From: DASPGQ01 sp035457705
GTDB taxonomy: Bacteria > Acidobacteriota > Vicinamibacteria > Marinacidobacterales > SMYC01
Direction: 5' to 3'
Assembly (NCBI GenBank): GCA_035457705.1
Contig: DATIBD010000114.1
Location: forward strand, 1-64,000
Length of the DNA stretch: 64,000 nt
The notes under the pieces are model-generated. The model did not search any database. It was not told where the DNA came from and was given only the letters and a program-made list of their open reading frames with translations. Position numbers and translations under genes: made by a program. How positions within the stretch are numbered: position 1 is the stretch's first letter; the number at the start of each line of letters is the position of its first letter. Of the stretch, positions 59,297-64,000 are shown in pieces.

Positions 59297-61568
59297 ACGG
59301 CTTCACCGCCTGGTGATGCGGGCCTTCCGAGGCGTACCCGGCGAGATGACGGTAGATTTCGGAAAGGGCGAAAGTCTCGCCGTCTACGGGGACAACGGCA
59401 CCGGAAAGAGCACGATTGCCGACGCTCTCGAGTGGTACTTCACCGGGGAGATCGAGCTCCTCTCCCACGAGGGCAGGCAGCATGCCATCCGCCACCTGGG
59501 TGGCAACGACGCCGCGACTTCGGTCGAGATCGCAACGAGCGGCGAACTCGGTGGACGGGTCGAGTTCCCCGACGCTCGCAGCTCCGATACCGTCGCGCTC
59601 GCCGGCCGAGAGACCTTCCTCCTGCGAGGACGTACGCTCGCCGATTTCATCAACAAGACCAAGACCGAAAAGTGGAAGGCGCTCGTCGACATCCTCGGCC
59701 TCGCGGACATCGAGGGACTTCGTCAGGATTTGCAGAAAGCGCGCAACGAGCTTAGAAAGCTCGCGAAGGCTGCCGAGGAAGACGTCCGCACGGCGCGACG
59801 GGCGCTCGGCGGCGAGGGCGCGGCGTTGTCCGAGGAAGCCGTTTTGGAACAGATCCAGGGTTTCTGCGCCAACCTGGGAATTCAGAAACCCCGGTTACTC
59901 GATGATGTCGTCGACCCCGGCTGGGTGAGGGACGCGGTCGGAAACCTGGTGGCGCCGTCTCCGGGAAATCGTGAGAGCCTCGGTGCCGAGATTCGTGCGC
60001 TCGAGAGGCCCCACTGGGACAAGGCTGTTCTCGAGCACTGGAAAAGCCTCGTCGAGGGTGAGAGAGCGGCCGAGCTGCCCAGAGTTTCCCTGTTAAGGGA
60101 AGCGAAGACGCTCCTCGAAACCGCGGGCTCAGACGGTTCGTGCCCGCTGTGCGGGCAGAAGATAGACATCACGGAGCTTTCGAGCCGCATCGCCTCTGTG
60201 CTGGCGACACTGCTCGAGACGTCGCGCGAGCTCGAGGACGGCGCGGAAAAGATGAAGGCGCTCGTCGACCGACTCGCCCTCGCCGAGCAGAGGCGGAGCG
60301 CGATCCGACAACAGGCGGCGAAACTGTCCCTCGGGCTGCCGGCTCTGCCCGCTTCACCTCAGTCGGCGCTTTCGGAGGCCATCGAGGCGCGCCGTGCCCC
60401 CGACGTTGCCGCGGTCGAGAGCTACCTCCAAGCCCTGGCTCGATGGGACGAGGAGGCGCATACGGCGGGGGGAGGGTCGACGCCGTCGACCACACGGGAG
60501 CAGCAGCTCGTCCTGCTTGCCACTCTCTGCGAGCACGTCAAGCTGTGGCGCGCGTCGGAAGCTCGCGCACGGTTAGCCATCGCCGCCAGCTCACTCGCGG
60601 ACCGCGTGTTCGACGCCTACCAGGACCGCCAGAAGCAAGACCTGAGCGAGCTCCTCCAGAAGATCAGCCGACGAGTCGCCGAGATCTACGCCGGCTTGCA
60701 CCCAGGCGAGAACCTCTCGAGCGTCGGGATCGAGCCATGGACGGCAAAAGGCGTCGAGCTCGCCATCGATTTCTACGGGACGCGGCAGCGTCCCCCGCAC
60801 GGCGTGCTGAGCGAATCTCACTTGAACTCTCTCGCGATTGCTCTCTTTCTCGCCATGGCGGAGACGTTCAACGAGAAGCTCGGCTTCCTCGTTCTCGACG
60901 ACGTCATCAACAGTTTCGATCTCGAGCATCGGGGACAGCTGGCCGAGATGCTGGCGAGAGATTTCTCGAGCTGGCAGCTCATTCTCCTTACCCACGATCA
61001 CCAGTTCTTCGAGCAAACGGTACGGCGTGCTCCGAGCTGGAAGCGACTCGAGCTGACGTCTTGGAGCTACGGCGAGGGTCCCCGGACGTCGGCGTACGAT
61101 CCGAGCTCGATCCTCGGAGCCGCTCGAAGCCGGCTCGAGGCGGGTGACGCCAACGGCGCCGCAACCAAGGCGCGGCGGGCTTTGGAGGAGCAGCTCCAGG
61201 AAGTCTGCCAGGCTCTCCGGGCCCGTCTTCCCTTCCGGCGCGGGGCGGCGAACGACCGTCGCGAGCTCGGCGAGCTCTTTGCCGGAGTGAGACGCGCGCT
61301 CAAAGACACCGCCAAACCGTTCCTCAACGAGCTCGACGGTCTCCTTCGCGGACTCGAGGCCGACGTGCAAGCGACGCTCAACGTGGAGGCGCATGCGAGC
61401 GGCACGCGGTCCGGGGCGAGCGAGGTGGCCGCGGCCCTCGCGCGCATCGAGGAGCTGGACCGCAAGTGGAGCTGCCCTCATTGTTCGACGCGCGTCTGGT
61501 ACAAGGGCACACCGGACGCGAGCCGTTGCAAGTGTGGGCGCTCCGTGTTTCCTCCAGCCTCCGCGTGA
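59289..61568 (+). CDS. Rad50/RecF-like AAA ATPase with zinc hook and C-terminal zinc ribbon
   Basis: 759 residues, GTG start. Walker A YGDNGTGKSTIAD at 33-45; a coiled coil; the zinc-hook CPLCGQ at 285-290; a second coiled coil; the ABC signature-like LSESHLNSLAIALFLAM from 507; Walker B LGFLVLDDVINSFDLE around 533; and the H-loop LILLTHDHQFFEQ near 566. After the head comes a helical region with NVEAHASGTRSGASEVAAAL and a terminal zinc ribbon (CPHC at 729, CKCG near 748). It is neither RecN, SbcC nor RecF in layout. Zinc-hook ATPases outside repair loci are often anti-phage proteins such as RloC, but no anticodon-nuclease motif is clear here. The stop overlaps the kinase start (GTGA). Confidence 0.85.
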   Translation: MTERLHRLVMRAFRGVPGEMTVDFGKGESLAVYGDNGTGKSTIADALEWYFTGEIELLSHEGRQHAIRHLGGNDAATSVEIATSGELGGRVEFPDARSSDTVALAGRETFLLRGRTLADFINKTKTEKWKALVDILGLADIEGLRQDLQKARNELRKLAKAAEEDVRTARRALGGEGAALSEEAVLEQIQGFCANLGIQKPRLLDDVVDPGWVRDAVGNLVAPSPGNRESLGAEIRALERPHWDKAVLEHWKSLVEGERAAELPRVSLLREAKTLLETAGSDGSCPLCGQKIDITELSSRIASVLATLLETSRELEDGAEKMKALVDRLALAEQRRSAIRQQAAKLSLGLPALPASPQSALSEAIEARRAPDVAAVESYLQALARWDEEAHTAGGGSTPSTTREQQLVLLATLCEHVKLWRASEARARLAIAASSLADRVFDAYQDRQKQDLSELLQKISRRVAEIYAGLHPGENLSSVGIEPWTAKGVELAIDFYGTRQRPPHGVLSESHLNSLAIALFLAMAETFNEKLGFLVLDDVINSFDLEHRGQLAEMLARDFSSWQLILLTHDHQFFEQTVRRAPSWKRLELTSWSYGEGPRTSAYDPSSILGAARSRLEAGDANGAATKARRALEEQLQEVCQALRARLPFRRGAANDRRELGELFAGVRRALKDTAKPFLNELDGLLRGLEADVQATLNVEAHASGTRSGASEVAAALARIEELDRKWSCPHCSTRVWYKGTPDASRCKCGRSVFPPASA

Positions 61569-63802
61569 GCTTGGTCGGTCGCACCCTCGCGCACTACCGC
61601 TTTCTCGAGGAGCTCGGAAGCGGCGGGATGGGAGTCGTTTACCTCGCTCGCGACGAGAAGCTCGGCCGTGACATCGCCATCAAGGTGCTCCCCCCCGAGC
61701 TCGCGGCGTCAGACGACCGGCGGGTGCGCTTCGAGCGGGAGGCGCGTGCCGTCGCCGCGCTCAACCATCCGAACATCGTCACCATCCACTCCATCGAGGA
61801 AGCGGACGGGGTGGGGTTCATCACGATGGAGCTCGTCGCCGGCCGAAGCCTGCGAGAGCTCATCGAGTCGGGACCGCTGCCAACGAGCCGGACCATCGCA
61901 ATCGCTCGGCAAATCGGAAGCGGTCTCCAGTCGGCTCACGAAGCCGGAGTGCTCCATCGCGACCTCAAGCCCGACAACGTTTTGATCGGCAAGGGCGACC
62001 ACGTCAAGATTCTGGACTTTGGGCTCGCCAAGCTCTTTTCGCCAACGTCAGTCGACACCGAGTCCGCCACGATGGTGCGCGATGCTTCGAGCCCCGGAAT
62101 GACCCTGGGCACGGTGGGCTATATGTCTCCCGAGCAGGCCTTGGGAAAGAGCGTGGGCCCAGCCACTGACATCTTCGCGCTCGGAGTCATCCTCTACGAG
62201 ATGAGTACCGGCGTGCCTCCGTTCCGCGGCGAGACGCTTGCCGCCCTCTTCGACACTCTCCTGCACGAAACGCCAGCCTCTCCCAGCACGCTGCGCTCTG
62301 ACCTGCCCGCCACTCTGGTGGTGGTGATCGAAAAGGCACTCGCGAAAGACCCGTCACGCCGTTTTCGTAGCGCCGGCGAGCTGGTCGACGCTCTATCCGA
62401 TCCCGACCAAGCCGTGCTTCCTAAAAGGAAGCAAACGGCGGCGTCCATCGTGGTCCTTCCTTTCCTCGACCTGAGCCCGGAGCAAGACCAGCAATATTTT
62501 TGCCACGGCCTTTCCGAAGAGCTCATCGGCCGTCTCGCCCAGGTGTCCGGTCTGCGCGTCGTCGCCCGAACCTCCGCCTTCGCTTTCGAGGGCAAAGGAC
62601 TCGACGTGCGCGAGGTCGGGTCGCGGCTCAACGTGGGCACCGCGCTCGAGGGGAGCGTGCGCAAAGCGGGAGCTCGCGTGCGCGTCAGCGTCCAGCTCGT
62701 GGACACCCGCGATGGATACCAGCTCTGGAGCCAGCGTTTCGACCGCGAGCTCGAGGACGTTTTCGCCATTCAGGACGAGATCGCCGAACGGATTGCGGAG
62801 GAGCTCCGCGCCGAGATCGCACCTACCGCCCCCTCCAAGCCCAGTCTCGAAGCCTACGAGGCCTACCTCGAAGGCAAGTACGCCCTGCACAAGTGGACCG
62901 ACGCCTGGGTCGAGAAGGCCATCGAAAGCTTCGAGCTCGCCACCACGCTCGATCCCGCTTACGCCTCCGCTTACGCAGCTCTGGCCGAGTGTTACGTCTG
63001 GCTCTATTCCGGTGTCGGGATTCTCGCGGCCCGAGACACGATTCCGAAGGCCAAGATGGCAATCGCCCGAGCGCTCGAGCTCGATCCCGGTCTGGCCGAG
63101 ACCCAGAAGGTTCGCGGGCTCATCGCCATGTACCACGACTGGGATCGTCCCGTCGCCGAGGAGTCTTTTGCGCGGGCGCTGAGCGTCAAGCCCAACGCCG
63201 CCGATCTGCACGTATGGAACGCCTGGCGTCTTGCCGTTCTGGAGCGGCGATACGACGACGCGCTCGTCGAGCTTCATGAGGCGGAGCGGCTCGACCCGCT
63301 CGACCTACAGGTCAAGACTCAGCTCGCCTACGTCTACTACTTCCTCCACGACCTCGATCGGGCCGCAGAACAGTTTCTCCGCGTGGTGGCCCTCGACCCT
63401 CACTTCGCCTTCGCCCATTACGGTCTCGGGGATACTTACGCCCAGCAGAGCCGCTACGACGAGGCGATCGCGGAGCTGGAGGAGTCGATTCGTCTGAGCG
63501 GACGCACGGCGAACCACGTCGGAGTTCTCGGATACACGCACGGGCTCGCCGGCCACGCGTCCACGGCGAGAGCCCTTCTGGAGGAGTTGACGGATCGGCA
63601 AAGCCAAGGCTACGTCAGCTCGATGTGGATTGCGCTCGTGCACCTCGGTCTGGGTGATTACGACGAGCTCTTCCGCTGGCTCGACCAGGCGTTCGACGCG
63701 CGCGACGGCGCACTCGTTCTGATCAACGCGGCCATCGAGCTCGACCCGGTTCGTCAGGACCCGCGCTTCCGAGCGCTACTCGAAAAAATGGGACTCCCCT
63801 GA
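61565..63802 (+). CDS. Ser/Thr protein kinase with TolB-like domain and TPRs (kinase C)
   Basis: 745 residues, GTG 61565 overlapping the ATPase stop. Kinase domain about 10-270: GSGGMGVVYLARDEKLG, IAIKVLPPEL, LHRDLKPDNVLI, ILDFGLAKLF, GTVGYMSPEQALG, DIFALGVILYEMSTGVP. About 300-410 is a TolB/FlgO-like domain (IVVLPFLDLSPEQDQQYFCH, LEGSVRKAGARVRVSVQLVD, ELEDVFAIQDEIAE), closely like the second module of kinase B. TPR units fill the C terminus (AYASAYAALAECYVWLYSGV, FAFAHYGLGDTYAQQSRYDE). No membrane helix. Coupling to the zinc-hook ATPase suggests joint function. Confidence 0.92.
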   Translation: MSLVGRTLAHYRFLEELGSGGMGVVYLARDEKLGRDIAIKVLPPELAASDDRRVRFEREARAVAALNHPNIVTIHSIEEADGVGFITMELVAGRSLRELIESGPLPTSRTIAIARQIGSGLQSAHEAGVLHRDLKPDNVLIGKGDHVKILDFGLAKLFSPTSVDTESATMVRDASSPGMTLGTVGYMSPEQALGKSVGPATDIFALGVILYEMSTGVPPFRGETLAALFDTLLHETPASPSTLRSDLPATLVVVIEKALAKDPSRRFRSAGELVDALSDPDQAVLPKRKQTAASIVVLPFLDLSPEQDQQYFCHGLSEELIGRLAQVSGLRVVARTSAFAFEGKGLDVREVGSRLNVGTALEGSVRKAGARVRVSVQLVDTRDGYQLWSQRFDRELEDVFAIQDEIAERIAEELRAEIAPTAPSKPSLEAYEAYLEGKYALHKWTDAWVEKAIESFELATTLDPAYASAYAALAECYVWLYSGVGILAARDTIPKAKMAIARALELDPGLAETQKVRGLIAMYHDWDRPVAEESFARALSVKPNAADLHVWNAWRLAVLERRYDDALVELHEAERLDPLDLQVKTQLAYVYYFLHDLDRAAEQFLRVVALDPHFAFAHYGLGDTYAQQSRYDEAIAELEESIRLSGRTANHVGVLGYTHGLAGHASTARALLEELTDRQSQGYVSSMWIALVHLGLGDYDELFRWLDQAFDARDGALVLINAAIELDPVRQDPRFRALLEKMGLP

Positions 63803-63846
63803 GCCGGTCGCTCACCTGAGGTAACATTGCGTGAGAGGAGCTTGCC

Positions 63847-64000
63847 ATGGGCGAAATGACACGCGACGCGAGGCGCGATCTGCGGATCGAGGGCAAGCGA
63901 CTCATCAGACGACTCGAGGAGCTCGCCCGGTACGGAGCTCGTGATGACGGCGGTTGCAACCGACTGGCGTTCACCGAGGCCGACAAGGCGGGCCGGGACG
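63847..64000 (+). CDS. M20-family amidohydrolase/carbamoylase, N terminus only
   Basis: GAGGAG lies six bases before ATG 63847. The 51 visible codons (LRIEGKRLIRRLEELARYGA, then CNRLAFTEADKAGRD) match the start of zinc-dependent N-carbamoyl-L-amino-acid hydrolases and allantoate amidohydrolases, which open with a similar GxxRLAFSxxDxxAR segment. The catalytic domain lies beyond the right edge. Together with the nitrilase and NCS2 permease it suggests a carbamoyl-compound catabolic cluster. It starts 44 bp after kinase C. Confidence 0.72.
   Translation, partial: MGEMTRDARRDLRIEGKRLIRRLEELARYGARDDGGCNRLAFTEADKAGRD

Noticed and set aside
59138..61568. Reading the ATPase as RloC-type anticodon nuclease
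   Set aside because: The zinc hook and head fit, but I could not find the nuclease His/Arg/Asp set in the C-terminal region, which instead carries a zinc ribbon.

Overview
The window is high-GC DNA from a Gram-negative bacterium. It carries lpxD, an ADP-heptose-type glycosyltransferase, a TonB-dependent receptor and the Mre/Rod envelope machinery. The combination of a carboxypeptidase-regulatory-like TonB receptor, an ASPIC/UnbV FG-GAP protein, sulfatase-TPR fusions and several large Ser/Thr kinases with PD40 or TolB-like/TPR tails is typical of Acidobacteriota. That assignment is inference from gene content; no rRNA or tRNA gene was seen.

Region by region. 0-9 kb holds housekeeping genes: an HtrA/DegP protease (cut by the window edge), an inositol monophosphatase, an RsbW-like anti-sigma kinase, then aroA-aroK-phosphoesterase on the plus strand, a GT9 glycosyltransferase and ribonuclease G. 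9.3-17.6 kb is a minus-strand envelope block read FecR-like protein, GAF-GGDEF diguanylate cyclase, mreB, mreC, mreD, mrdA (PBP2), rodA, then rng. 17.7-24.7 kb holds a PpiD/SurA-like foldase, a STAS anti-anti-sigma factor, a decayed GH15 glucoamylase / trehalose-6-phosphate synthase pair, lpxD, moeA and moaC. 24.9-33.1 kb holds a penicillin-acylase-family hydrolase, a tight operon that starts with a LysW-like mini zinc ribbon and LarE, a tatA, a Roadblock-like protein, an SRPBCC protein, and a MarR-GNAT fusion coupled to a ThiF/E1-like protein.

33.5-51 kb is the accessory part: a sulfatase-TPR protein, a TonB receptor with a strong terminator, a UnbV protein, a TPR gene running into a wrecked sulfatase, and then a roughly 9-kb island of two giant Ser/Thr kinases. 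The island contains two same-orientation, degenerate IS91-like transposase relics, a kinase fragment and a third IS91-type end. A 41-bp near-perfect direct repeat brackets it. One IS91 relic carries an internal inversion of about 63 bp relative to the other.

51-64 kb holds asparagine synthetase with GT39 and GT2 glycosyltransferases (cell-surface glycan), a secreted protein, a methyltransferase, an NCS2 uracil/xanthine permease overlapping a beta-ureidopropionase-like nitrilase, and at the right edge an M20 carbamoylase start. The latter three suggest pyrimidine or hydantoin catabolism. Between nitrilase and carbamoylase lies the best candidate for an undescribed system: a 52-residue ORF, a zinc-hook Rad50/RecF-like ATPase and a Ser/Thr kinase with TolB-like and TPR modules, each overlapping the next by a few bases.
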